From: CAYLLN01 sp036496265
GTDB taxonomy: Bacteria; Planctomycetota; Planctomycetia; Pirellulales; Pirellulaceae
Reading direction: 5' to 3'
Assembly: GCA_036496265.1 (NCBI GenBank)
Contig: DASXLL010000381.1
Span: 1-14,275 of the forward strand
Length of the DNA: 14,275 nucleotides
Made by a program: the position numbers and the translations under genes
The notes under the pieces: model-generated
Databases searched by the model: none
Told to the model about the DNA's origin: nothing
What the model saw: the letters and a program-made list of their open reading frames with translations, nothing else
Shown here: positions 6,325 to 14,128 of the stretch, one piece after another
Layout: every line of letters begins with the position of its first letter
Position numbering within the stretch: position 1 is the stretch's first letter

Positions 6325-7863
6325 ATGTCCGGAACTGGCGGCTTTCGATTTCGGTACACAGTCATTGCGCTCTGCGCCATGCTAGCCGGCAGCCGCATGT
6401 CGCCTGCCGAGGAGCCGGACCGGCTTGATCCGTCCAATCTCCGGCCGCTGATTCAAACGGCGATTGACCCGGCGATTGAATCACAACTGACGGCGGCAAA
6501 GCTGCAGCCGGCGGATCAACCGGCTACGAATCAGCCGGCAAGCGGCGGCCTCGATCCGGGCCTGGTCGCGGCCGGTCAAAGCGCGTTTTCGCGGTCCTGC
6601 ACCACTTGTCACGACGCCGATCGCTCGCTGCAAAAATCGAAGAGCTATAGCGGCTGGCTCTCAACCGTGCGGCGCATGGCAGGCAAGACCGGCGCGGAGG
6701 TCAGCTCGGCGGATGTCATTCCAATCGCTACGTACTTGGCCTCCGTCGCCGGCGCAAGCAGTGACGCTACCAGCGCCGCCAGTGGGGGAGGCGGAGGCGG
6801 TGACGACGGAAGTGGCTGGAGCTTTGGCACGACGATCTCCACGCTTCATCGCAGCGCCAGCGATGCTTTTCCGCTTGAAAACCCCGGCTTCTTCGCCGAT
6901 GTTTGGGTCACCGCGAATTACCAATCGTCCGGCCCCTGGCGCGCGAATGTCACCGCCTGCACGAGCTGTCACAGTCGCGACAACGGCGCAGCCGGCAACG
7001 CCTACAGCATCGAGCTCGTCGAAGGCTCCGCCACGCTCGATCTGCGGCAGATGTTTCATGGCTGCCGCTGCGACGACGGCCGCGAGTTGCTGTTGAAAGC
7101 CGGCCGCTTCATCGTTCCATTCGGCGCGATCTCTGCGATGGCCAACCCCAGCACCTATCGCACGGTTACGCAGCCGCTGATGTTCAACATGGGCCGCCGC
7201 GTGCTCATGCCCGGCATGCCGCCCAATCAGCCGGTGCTGCCCGCGCCGTTTTCCGATGAAGGCATCGATCTGACCTATCGCACGCCCTTGTTCGGCGACC
7301 TGGTCTTCACCCTCGACACCTACGCCATCAACGGCTTGCAAGGCAACGCGACCACTATCTTCAACAAGAGCCGCGCCTACTTCGACAACAACGAAGACCC
7401 CACCGGCGGTGCGAGGATGACACTCTCCGGCGAGTTTTTTCGCCTCGGAACGTCTGTGATGAGCGGCAACCTGGCCGATCAAGGTCAACCCCATTTGTAT
7501 TACACGCTCGCCGGCGCCGACGCGACCGCGCAAATCACCGACCGGCTGCGATTCTATTTCGAATATGCGATGCGGCATCAAGACTCCGCCTTTATTGCCG
7601 GCACAAAAGAGTTGACGTTCGGCACCGTGACGCAACTTGAGCTGCGGCTGTGGAACCAACCCTATATCAGCGCACTGGTCCGCTACGACACGCTCGATTT
7701 TCGCAATCAGGCGCTCGGCAGCGGCGCGATTCACCGGATTACATCCGGCTTCAACATTGGCCTGCCCGGCGACAGCCTGCTCATGATCAATCACGAGCGG
7801 TGGGAAGAAAAAGGCGCGCCGAACGTGGACGTCTTTGGCATTCGTTGGGTCGTGTCGTTATAA
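6325..7863 (+). CDS. Exported porin-cytochrome c fusion, two CxxCH motifs plus beta-barrel (Cyc2-like layout)
   Basis: The 512-aa protein is read from the ATG at 6325, which directly precedes a signal peptide (RFRYTVIALCAMLAGS, residues 8-23); the frame is open to 6181 but that extension has no signal. Residues 81-142 form a class I cytochrome c domain: GLVAAGQSAFSRSCTTCHDADR with heme motif CTTCH (92-96) and probable axial Met118 (VRRMAGK). A Gly/Asp linker (154-163) follows. From about 188 the sequence alternates like a porin barrel (FFADVWVTANYQ; LLLKAGRFIVPFGA; RLRFYFEYAMRHQD), ending with strand FGIRWVVSL. A second heme motif CTSCH (212-216) lies in the first predicted strand-loop, and CRC (247-249) follows. 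The layout recalls Cyc2 fused porin-cytochromes, which move electrons across the outer membrane; sequence relationship to Cyc2 is not shown. Electron exchange with an external donor is inference. Confidence 0.75.
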   Translation: MSGTGGFRFRYTVIALCAMLAGSRMSPAEEPDRLDPSNLRPLIQTAIDPAIESQLTAAKLQPADQPATNQPASGGLDPGLVAAGQSAFSRSCTTCHDADRSLQKSKSYSGWLSTVRRMAGKTGAEVSSADVIPIATYLASVAGASSDATSAASGGGGGGDDGSGWSFGTTISTLHRSASDAFPLENPGFFADVWVTANYQSSGPWRANVTACTSCHSRDNGAAGNAYSIELVEGSATLDLRQMFHGCRCDDGRELLLKAGRFIVPFGAISAMANPSTYRTVTQPLMFNMGRRVLMPGMPPNQPVLPAPFSDEGIDLTYRTPLFGDLVFTLDTYAINGLQGNATTIFNKSRAYFDNNEDPTGGARMTLSGEFFRLGTSVMSGNLADQGQPHLYYTLAGADATAQITDRLRFYFEYAMRHQDSAFIAGTKELTFGTVTQLELRLWNQPYISALVRYDTLDFRNQALGSGAIHRITSGFNIGLPGDSLLMINHERWEEKGAPNVDVFGIRWVVSL

Positions 7864-8154
7864 ACGCTGCTACCCATCGCAATTCGGGCGTGCGAAGCAT
7901 GAATTTGAGCGCCAAATCGCGGCAATTCGTGAATTGTGCATTTAAGGTGGAGTCAGACGGCAGAAATCTCTGCGGTGCAGCGTGAACATTACGCGCCGAG
8001 CATAATCCGCGGTTTTTTGTGGCATTTTTGACCATTTTCGTCCTGTTACTAGGGCGACAAATCAGTGCCAAATGCCTGTCGCCGCATCGCAACCAATGCC
8101 AGCGCGAACAGCATTGGCCGCGGCAGTCGCTGATCCCCGGAACGAGAAGAGTAA
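7864..8154. other. Intergenic region with small palindromes
   Basis: This 291-base gap holds no supported gene. CAATTC-GT-GAATTG (7923-7936) is a perfect palindrome. GGCGACA (8053-8059) pairs with TGTCGCC (8077-8083) across 17 bases, ending 71 bases before the next ATG. No convincing terminator follows the porin-cytochrome gene, and no promoter could be set with confidence. Confidence 0.4.
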
Positions 8155-11100
8155 ATGTCGAGGCGTTGGTTTATTCACTGGCTGCGCGCCAAGCCGCACA
8201 GCGGTCAAAGGCGTGGTCGCGCACAACCGCGCGCACGATTGCTCGGCTTCGAGGCGATCGAACCGCGTGATCTGTTGACTTCGATCGCGCTTACTCCGAT
8301 CGCCGACAACACCATCTTTCAAACCCCCGCTGGCAACAGCGATGCCCTAGGCGACCTCTTCGCCGGCGAAACGGAACGCGGGTTCGGTGCTCGCCGCGCG
8401 CTCTTGAAATTCGATGTGGCCGGCAGCCTTCCCGCCGGCGCGCATATCGACAGCGCGACGTTGCAGCTTCATGTGAACAAGGACTTGGGTACAAGCTCTA
8501 GCTTCGGCGTGCATTTGCTAAAAGCCGATTGGGGAGAAGGCACATCGGACGCTCTCGATCCCGGCGGAGAAGGCTCCACGGCCACGACGAACGATGCCAC
8601 CTGGACCGCTCGATTTTTCGGAGCCAGCCCGGCCGAAAACTGGACCGCAGCCGGCGGTGATTTCAGCAGCGCGGCCAGCGCCACGACGAATGTCGGCGGG
8701 ATCAATTCCTATCAATGGACGAGCGCGCAACTGGCCGCGGATGTGCAAGGTTGGCTCAATGCACCCGGTACTCAATTCGGCTGGCTGTTGAAAGTCGAGA
8801 GCGAAGTCACTGGCGGGACGGCGCAGCGATTCGACTCGCGAGAAAGCACAACCGCATCGTTTCGGCCCATGCTGACGATCAACTACTCGCTGCCAAATCT
8901 GCCACCGACGCTTGACGCCATCACCGATCCGCCGGCTATTCTCGAAGGCGCTGCCGCTCAAACGATTGATCTAGCGAATATCACCGCCGGCGCGGGCGAA
9001 TCGCAGTCGCTCATGGTCACGGCGACTTCCGATAATCCAACGCTCATTCCGACGCCAAACGTCATCTATACCAGTCCGGATTCGGCCGGCTCGCTCAGCT
9101 ATACGCCAGCCGCCGACCGTTCTGGCTCAGCAAAAATCACCGTCACCGTCCGCGACGCCGGCCCCGACGGCATCTTCAACAACACCGACGACGCCACGTT
9201 CGCGCAGACCTTCACAGTAAATGTCACGGCCGTCAACGATGCGCCCGCGCTGACGGCAATTTCCGATCCCGCCGCCATTTTGGAAGACGCCTCGCTGCAA
9301 ACCGTCAACTTGAGCGGCATCTCCGCCGGCCCGTTCGAGACGCAAACGATCACGATCACGGCGACATCCGACAATCCGGGCCTGATCCCCGATCCGGCGA
9401 TCAACTACTTCAGTCCCAATACGTCCGGCTCATTGACGTATAAGCCCGCCCCAAATCAATCAGGCCAAGCCGTCATCACGGTGAAAGTTCAGGACAATGG
9501 CGGCACCGCCAATAACGGCGTCGATACGCTCATTCGCAAGTTCACGGTGAATGTGATACCCGTCAACGATCCGCCAACGCTCAACTCCCTCAACGATCCG
9601 CCGGCAATTCTCGAAGACGCAGCGCAGCAAACGATTCAACTGAGCGGCATTTCTGCCGGTCCCTCCGAAACCGGCCAGGCGCTGACGATCACCGCCACGT
9701 CGAGCAATCCGGGCCTGATTCCCAACCCCGGGGTTACATACCACAGCGGCGACAGCACCGCGACGCTGAAATATACGCCGGTAGCCGACCAAGCCGGTGG
9801 CGCGACGATCACCGTCAAAATCAACGACGATGGGGGCACGGCCAATAGCGGCAACGACACAATCATCCGCACATTTACGGTCAATGTCACGCCCGTCAAC
9901 GACCCGCCGACGCTCGATCCGATCGACAATCCCGCGGCGATCCTCGAAAACGCTGGCAAGCAGACCATTCAACTCAACAATATTTCGGCGGGCCCGTCTG
10001 AAACGCAAGTCATCACGATCACCGCGACGTCTGACAATCCTGCGCTGATTCCCAATCCAAACGTCAGTTACACCAGTCCATTCATTGCCGGCTCACTGTC
10101 CTACACGCCGGCTGCTGATCGCTTCGGCACCGCCAACATCACGGTCACGGTCAAAGACAACGGCGGGACGGCCAATAACGGCATCGACACCATCACGCGC
10201 ACGTTCGCGGTCGTCGTCAGCCAAGTCAACGATCCGCCCACGATCGATGCAATCACCAATCCCACCCCAGTCGGCCAGGATTCGGGTCAGCAAACCGTGC
10301 AACTGACCGGCATCTCCGCCGGCCCCTTCGAAACGCAAGATATCTCGGTCATCGCCTCGTCCGACAATCCGACGCTCATTCCCAGCGTCGGCGTCGATTA
10401 CACATCGCCGAGCGCCACCGGCTCCCTCACATATACATCGAGCGCCGGGCAAAACGGCACCGCAGTCATCACGGTTACCGTTCGCGATGCGGGCCTCGAT
10501 GGCGCCTTGAACACCGACGACGACGGCATCACACAGCGAACCTTCACCGTCCGCGTCATCTCCCCCGATGAAATCAACCACGCCCCGAGTTTTGTCGCCG
10601 GGACCGTGCAGCCAGTGACGGACGAAACTGGCCCAGTGAGCCAGCCCGGCTTTGCGACGCAAATTTCCCCCGGCCCACCCGACGAATCGCAGCAGACAGT
10701 CGCCTTCATTCTGAATCTGTCAGCCGACGACCAAAAGCTATTCTCCGCTCAGCCGGCCGTCGATTCTGCCGGCAAGCTGACGTTCACGCCCGCCCCGAAT
10801 GCCCATGGGACGGCCCACATCACGATTCAGGCGAAAGACAACGGCGGCACCGCCCTGGGGGGCGTCGATACGAGCCCGTCGCAAGAATTCGACGTGGTGA
10901 TTTCCAAGCCGCACGTCTGGCACAACACGCGGAACGGTCGCGACGTCGATGACGACGGTTCTGTCGTCGCTCAGGACGTCATCGCAATCATCAACCGCAT
11001 CAACGCGAAGGGCTCCGGAAAAATTCCGAACGACGCTCCGTTCGGCCCGCCGTATTACGACGTCGATAACGACGGCAGTGTCGTCGCCCAAGACGTCCTC

Positions 11101-11259
11101 AACGTCATTAACTTCATCAACGCCGGCCACCACGGCGGCGAGGCGCCTCCAGTCGATCCCACGGCGGCCGACGCGATATTTCAATCGGTTGGCGATAATC
11201 TTTTGGCGCTGACGCTCTCTGATCCAACCGATTCCACATTACAATCGCGGCGGAGATAA
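8155..11259 (+). CDS. Secreted DNRLRE-like, cadherin/Ig-repeat, dockerin-type protein
   Basis: This 1034-aa protein has the layout of planctomycete surface proteins. The N-terminus is Arg-rich and carries GFEAIEPRDLLT (31-42), the LEPR-xLL/planctomycete extracellular motif seen after the targeting segment. Residues 44-245 resemble a DNRLRE domain (NTIFQ, RRALLKFDVAGSLPAGAHID, SATLQLHV, FGWLLKVES), a carbohydrate-linked beta-sandwich. Residues 248-918 hold five clear and one diverged repeat of 110-116 aa, each opening with VNDPPT-like and ending GTANNGxDTxxRTFTVxV, related to cadherin-like/tandem-95 repeats. Residues 930-990 form a type I dockerin with two calcium loops, DVDDDGSVVAQD (930-941) and DVDNDGSVVAQD (969-980). 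The ATG at 8155 follows GAAGAG. A role in cell-surface adhesion or protein assembly is inferred; no enzyme domain is seen. Confidence 0.88.
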   Translation: MSRRWFIHWLRAKPHSGQRRGRAQPRARLLGFEAIEPRDLLTSIALTPIADNTIFQTPAGNSDALGDLFAGETERGFGARRALLKFDVAGSLPAGAHIDSATLQLHVNKDLGTSSSFGVHLLKADWGEGTSDALDPGGEGSTATTNDATWTARFFGASPAENWTAAGGDFSSAASATTNVGGINSYQWTSAQLAADVQGWLNAPGTQFGWLLKVESEVTGGTAQRFDSRESTTASFRPMLTINYSLPNLPPTLDAITDPPAILEGAAAQTIDLANITAGAGESQSLMVTATSDNPTLIPTPNVIYTSPDSAGSLSYTPAADRSGSAKITVTVRDAGPDGIFNNTDDATFAQTFTVNVTAVNDAPALTAISDPAAILEDASLQTVNLSGISAGPFETQTITITATSDNPGLIPDPAINYFSPNTSGSLTYKPAPNQSGQAVITVKVQDNGGTANNGVDTLIRKFTVNVIPVNDPPTLNSLNDPPAILEDAAQQTIQLSGISAGPSETGQALTITATSSNPGLIPNPGVTYHSGDSTATLKYTPVADQAGGATITVKINDDGGTANSGNDTIIRTFTVNVTPVNDPPTLDPIDNPAAILENAGKQTIQLNNISAGPSETQVITITATSDNPALIPNPNVSYTSPFIAGSLSYTPAADRFGTANITVTVKDNGGTANNGIDTITRTFAVVVSQVNDPPTIDAITNPTPVGQDSGQQTVQLTGISAGPFETQDISVIASSDNPTLIPSVGVDYTSPSATGSLTYTSSAGQNGTAVITVTVRDAGLDGALNTDDDGITQRTFTVRVISPDEINHAPSFVAGTVQPVTDETGPVSQPGFATQISPGPPDESQQTVAFILNLSADDQKLFSAQPAVDSAGKLTFTPAPNAHGTAHITIQAKDNGGTALGGVDTSPSQEFDVVISKPHVWHNTRNGRDVDDDGSVVAQDVIAIINRINAKGSGKIPNDAPFGPPYYDVDNDGSVVAQDVLNVINFINAGHHGGEAPPVDPTAADAIFQSVGDNLLALTLSDPTDSTLQSRRR
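8896..10908 (+). repeat. Six tandem in-frame coding repeats of about 330-350 bp
   Basis: Units start at 8896, 9235, 9565, 9898, 10228 and 10576 and end at 10908. Units 2-5 are closely similar in protein (for example SGISAGPFETQ, TATSDNP, ITVTVxDNGGTANNG), while unit 6 is strongly diverged. Codons differ between units, so the expansion is not recent. Units 1 and 5 carry a longer RDAGxDGxxNTDD variant in place of DNGGTANNG. Confidence 0.85.
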
Positions 11260-11310
11260 TATGCTTAGCCACGCGCCGACGCGGTAGTCATTCGCGAAGT
11301 CTGAGTTGGC

Positions 11311-11511
11311 CTAATACAACGTATAAATAAACGGCGCTACACCTGTTCCCGATAGGAAAATCAGCACGCCGAATAGCAAGAGAACGATCAAGATCGGCAA
11401 TAGCCACCATTTTTTATTATGGCGCAGAAAATCGAGGAACTCCCCGAGGAGTGATGGCGTCTGGCCGCGGGCGGCGCGATTGAAATCGTCGTTCTGAGAT
11501 TTGTCTGACAT
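11311..11511 (-). CDS. DUF5989-like small membrane protein
   Basis: The ATG at 11511 overlaps the SGNH gene's stop in a TGATG junction, so translation is probably coupled; a GTG one codon earlier (11514) is an alternative. The 66-aa product has a soluble charged N-terminus, then LLGEFLDFLRHNKKWWLLPI (21-40), a hydrophobic helix (ILIVLLLFGVLIFLS) and the ending GVAPFIYTLY. This matches the DUF5989 pattern (FLRxxKKWWLLP... APFIYTLF). Such proteins occur next to SGNH hydrolases and carbamoyltransferases in polysaccharide or envelope clusters; their function is unknown. The gene ends the minus-strand operon, 51 bases from the converging dockerin gene. Confidence 0.8.
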   Translation of the reverse strand: MSDKSQNDDFNRAARGQTPSLLGEFLDFLRHNKKWWLLPILIVLLLFGVLIFLSGTGVAPFIYTLY

Positions 11512-12953
11512 CACTTCTTGCGAATCGCTGGGGCGAGGCCGTGGGCCCAGCCTTGCTCGGACCGTAGCCGATCTTTTCCCCGTTGAAAATAGACGTGGTC
11601 GAGGCTGGCCAGGTGCTCGCGGTACGCCATCTCGCGCGCCGGCTCCCAGTCTGGAGCGCGATGAACCATTTTTAGCTGCTCCATTTTATCCGCAATTGCA
11701 TCGGCAATGAGTTGATGGCCGCTCATCGTTGGATGCACGTGATCGACGAGCCACTGCCGGTCCGGAAAGCCGCTCCGACTCTTCGACGCAATCAGCACAT
11801 CGGCATCGACGAGCGGCGTTCCCGTTTTTTCCGCCACGTCATGCATGATTTTCTTCATTGGCTCCAGCATTCGCAGCGGGCAGACGTCCAAATCCTTCGC
11901 CTGGATGAATTCTTCGCGGGCCTGCGAGTGCAGACCTTGCTCCAGCAAGCAGTTCCCAAGCTCAAAATGGACTTGAGCATACAGCGGGTCGATCTTTACC
12001 GCCCGCCGGAGCACTTCAGCGGCCTGTGGTAAGTCGGACGAATAAAGCTGGCTCGCCTGCTCCAGCAGCGAATCGAATTCGGTTTGTTCGGCCGGCGTGA
12101 TACTCGCTCGATGCTCCGACTTCAGTGGCGAGTACTGTAGATTCGAGACGGGGCTGACCAGCAATAGCGGCACACTTGCATCTTTGGCAATTTGCACAAT
12201 TCGACACAAGCTGCTCTCAAAATGCCGGATCACATCGGTCTGCCACTGATCGTCGCGATGATACTCGGCCATACCTCCCTTCCAATCCAGCCGGGCATCG
12301 ACCTCTGGGCCGAGTACGACTGGTGGTTCTTTGCTCGATGCGGCCGCCGCTGTGGCGCTCAGCACGCTCTGTCGCAACAGATTGTAGGTGTGCAATCGCG
12401 AAACCCGCCGGATCGCCCAGGAAACTGCGGCTGGCCGGGCTTTGATCGGCGCGTAGCTGCGGTCTTCCAGAAACTCGTTGTGTCCCTCGCAGAAAATCAC
12501 CAAGTCCGGCTGATAGTGGAGCACTTCTTGGAGGATGGGAATGAGCCGATACGTAGCGTACGAAACGCCTCCGCAATTGACGACTTCATAATGCCGCGAA
12601 GCGTCCGCCGCATTCAGATGCAGCTCGAGCCAAGTTGTAAACGAAGATTCGATCGACCAGGGCCGGCCCTGCACGGTCGAACCGCCGAGAACGAATATTC
12701 GGAACTCGTTTGGAGCTTTTTTGGCTGGGAACGATTCGGGTTGAAAATGAGTTTGGCGTGCCTTCGGGATTTCGTAGCGGCCGGACTCTTCATTCAGCAC
12801 GAAGAGCGGATGAATATCGCTGAAGCCGACAAATGGATCGTTTGCGTCCTGCGGCTTGCCGAGGCCCAAACCTCGGAGCGCGAATTCGCATAGTACTAGC
12901 GGCAGCAGGCCGAGCAGAACTGCACCTGCCCGAAATAAAAACTTCTTCCCCAT
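11511..12953 (-). CDS. SGNH/GDSL-family hydrolase with inserted TPR-like helices
   Basis: The 480-aa protein begins with a signal anchor (FLFRAGAVLLGLLPLVLCEFAL, residues 5-26), so the enzyme domain probably lies outside the cytoplasmic membrane. SGNH blocks are present: LGGSTVQG with nucleophile Ser92, VNCGGVSY (125-132), FCEGHNEF with Asn159, and VDHVHPT with Asp404 and His407. Between blocks III and V lies an insertion with TPR-like helices (about 292-357: AAEVLRRAVKIDPLYAQVHF, ELGNCLLEQGLHSQAREEF). SGNH enzymes are esterases or acetyl-transfer helpers; here the substrate is unknown, a polysaccharide ester being likely from family context. The gene follows the alpha/beta hydrolase gene by 31 bases and overlaps the small membrane protein gene, forming one operon. 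Confidence 0.88.
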   Translation of the reverse strand: MGKKFLFRAGAVLLGLLPLVLCEFALRGLGLGKPQDANDPFVGFSDIHPLFVLNEESGRYEIPKARQTHFQPESFPAKKAPNEFRIFVLGGSTVQGRPWSIESSFTTWLELHLNAADASRHYEVVNCGGVSYATYRLIPILQEVLHYQPDLVIFCEGHNEFLEDRSYAPIKARPAAVSWAIRRVSRLHTYNLLRQSVLSATAAAASSKEPPVVLGPEVDARLDWKGGMAEYHRDDQWQTDVIRHFESSLCRIVQIAKDASVPLLLVSPVSNLQYSPLKSEHRASITPAEQTEFDSLLEQASQLYSSDLPQAAEVLRRAVKIDPLYAQVHFELGNCLLEQGLHSQAREEFIQAKDLDVCPLRMLEPMKKIMHDVAEKTGTPLVDADVLIASKSRSGFPDRQWLVDHVHPTMSGHQLIADAIADKMEQLKMVHRAPDWEPAREMAYREHLASLDHVYFQRGKDRLRSEQGWAHGLAPAIRKK

Positions 12954-12984
12954 CTATCCATCATTATTCGCCACTAACTATTTG

Positions 12985-13896
12985 TCACCTCGGGAGCATG
13001 TCGATGCTTGTGAGCCAATCGACGCACAGTCTTTTCCAAGCCGACGCCGTTCCGCGGTTTTCACGCACACCAAAATCGTGATTGCCGCCGCGAAAAATGT
13101 GTAGCTCGACGGGAACGCAGGCTTTTTTGAGCGCCAGATACATGATGGCGCTGTTTTCCGGGTCGGAACCGCCGATTTTGGAGGTGTCGTCGTTGGCGTG
13201 GGCCAGAAAAATGGGCGGTGTATTCGCTGGAATTGTCAGTCCGGGCCAGAGCTCGTTGCTGTCTTTGGCTTTGAGGTACCCCGAATAACACATGACCGCA
13301 AAATCGGGCCGACAGCTTACTTCGTCGATGGCATCGAGCGGCTCGTACTTTCGTTTCCCGAAATTGATTGCTGTTGCGAGGGCCAAATGGCCGCCGGCAG
13401 AAAAACCGACCATGCCGATCCGCCCCGGATCGATGTCCCACTCGCTCGCCTTGCTGCGCACGAAACTCACGGCCCGCTGAGCATCTAATAGCGGCCCCGG
13501 CGCGGGGTCGGTACGCACTTCGCCTTCTCGCCGCGGCACGCGGTATTTCAAGATGATGCCGGTAATGCCGATCGATTTCAGCCACTCCGCCACCTCCACG
13601 CCTTCCAGATCCCAATACAAATTCCAGTAGCCACCACCCGGCAAGATAATCATCGCTGCGTGCGTATCGTTCTTCTCCGGGCGATAGACGGTCAGCGTCG
13701 GTTTGGTGACGTTGGTGATCAGCTTCGTTGGCCCAACGATCGGCGATTGATGAATTCGGCTGCTCTCTTCAGCCTTCAGCCCCGTATCTTGCGGCGGCTT
13801 ACCGGGCCACAGATCGAGAACCAGCGGTTCGTTGGCACAAGCCAGCTTCGTGGAAAGAAGGCAACAAGCAATTGCCAGGGAGAATGAAGAATTCAT
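12985..13896 (-). CDS. Exported alpha/beta hydrolase (BD-FAE/esterase-lipase type)
   Basis: The ATG at 13896 directly precedes a signal peptide (MNSSFSLAIACCLLSTKLACA, cleavage near residue 21); an upstream in-frame TTG at 13917 would only add seven residues. The 303-aa protein has the oxyanion-hole motif PGGGYW (86-91), nucleophile elbow GFSAGG with Ser166, the acid in HANDDT (Asp236 or Asp237) and catalytic His273 in GGNHDFG. Start-to-finish pattern (LWPGKPP, LTVYRP, ILKYRVPRR, DAQRAVSFVRSKA) fits the bacterial esterases annotated as BD-FAE or xylan/feruloyl esterase-like, which release ester groups from plant or algal polysaccharides. The cysteines in the signal region do not form a clear lipobox. 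It is the first gene of a minus-strand operon with the SGNH hydrolase, so both may act on the same esterified glycan; this is inference. Confidence 0.88.
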   Translation of the reverse strand: MNSSFSLAIACCLLSTKLACANEPLVLDLWPGKPPQDTGLKAEESSRIHQSPIVGPTKLITNVTKPTLTVYRPEKNDTHAAMIILPGGGYWNLYWDLEGVEVAEWLKSIGITGIILKYRVPRREGEVRTDPAPGPLLDAQRAVSFVRSKASEWDIDPGRIGMVGFSAGGHLALATAINFGKRKYEPLDAIDEVSCRPDFAVMCYSGYLKAKDSNELWPGLTIPANTPPIFLAHANDDTSKIGGSDPENSAIMYLALKKACVPVELHIFRGGNHDFGVRENRGTASAWKRLCVDWLTSIDMLPR

Positions 13897-13921
13897 CGAG
13901 GTGTTCCCAAAAGGCAACGGA

Positions 13922-13976
13922 GGCTCATCCTGGCCCGTCTAACCGGCGGCCGCTAGTGGCCATGAGCCGCGGGTTA
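13922..13976. repeat. Nested, competing palindromes, possible REP-like element
   Basis: GGCTCAT-cct-GGCC (13922-13935) pairs with GGCC-ATGAGCC (13958-13968). TAACCGGCGGC (13940-13950) pairs with GCCGCGGGTTA (13966-13976) with one mismatch, and GCGGCCGC (13946-13953) is self-complementary. The two long pairings share bases, so they exclude each other. Dense overlapping symmetry between genes suggests a dispersed structured repeat or a 5' leader element of the operon. Confidence 0.45.
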
Positions 13977-13996
13977 AGAGTGGCTGAAATAATTTT

Positions 13997-14024
13997 TTGA
14001 CAGCGGAGCGATTCGACGTAGATT
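13997..14024 (+). promoter_or_regulatory. Candidate sigma-70-type promoter
   Basis: TTGACA (13997-14002) matches the -35 consensus perfectly. TAGATT (14019-14024), four of six matches to the -10, follows after 16 bases. It points rightward to a terminator about 100 bases downstream with no ORF between. Confidence 0.35.
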
Positions 14025-14030
14025 TCAGTT

Positions 14031-14128
14031 GCGTCCCGATTTCCCTTCATCCGGCCGCGGCAACTTTGGCTTTCTCACCCCCGTGAGTTGGCGGGCCCGG
14101 CTTTTCTTTGCTTGGCCCGCCTTTTTTT
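14031..14128 (+). ncRNA. Candidate stand-alone small RNA (about 98 nt)
   Basis: A plausible promoter lies just upstream and a strong rho-independent terminator closes the unit. Between them CTCAC (14074-14078) pairs with GTGAG (14083-14087) over a CCCC loop, next to the terminator stem. No open frame of note lies inside, and no plus-strand gene upstream needs this terminator, since the neighbouring genes are on the minus strand. No known RNA family is recognised; the start is inferred only from the promoter match. Confidence 0.3.
14090..14128 (+). terminator. Rho-independent terminator
   Basis: GGCGGGCC (14090-14097) and GGCCCGCC (14114-14121) form a perfect 8-bp GC stem with a 16-base loop, followed at once by seven T (14122-14128). 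The T-run fixes the direction as rightward. Confidence 0.75.

Noticed and set aside
6661..7794. 377-aa minus-strand open frame
   Set aside because: Antisense shadow of the porin-cytochrome gene, which has signal peptide and heme motifs.
8896..10908. CRISPR-like or recent DNA tandem array
   Set aside because: The repeats are long, in frame and protein-level only; units differ at many codons, so they are domain repeats.
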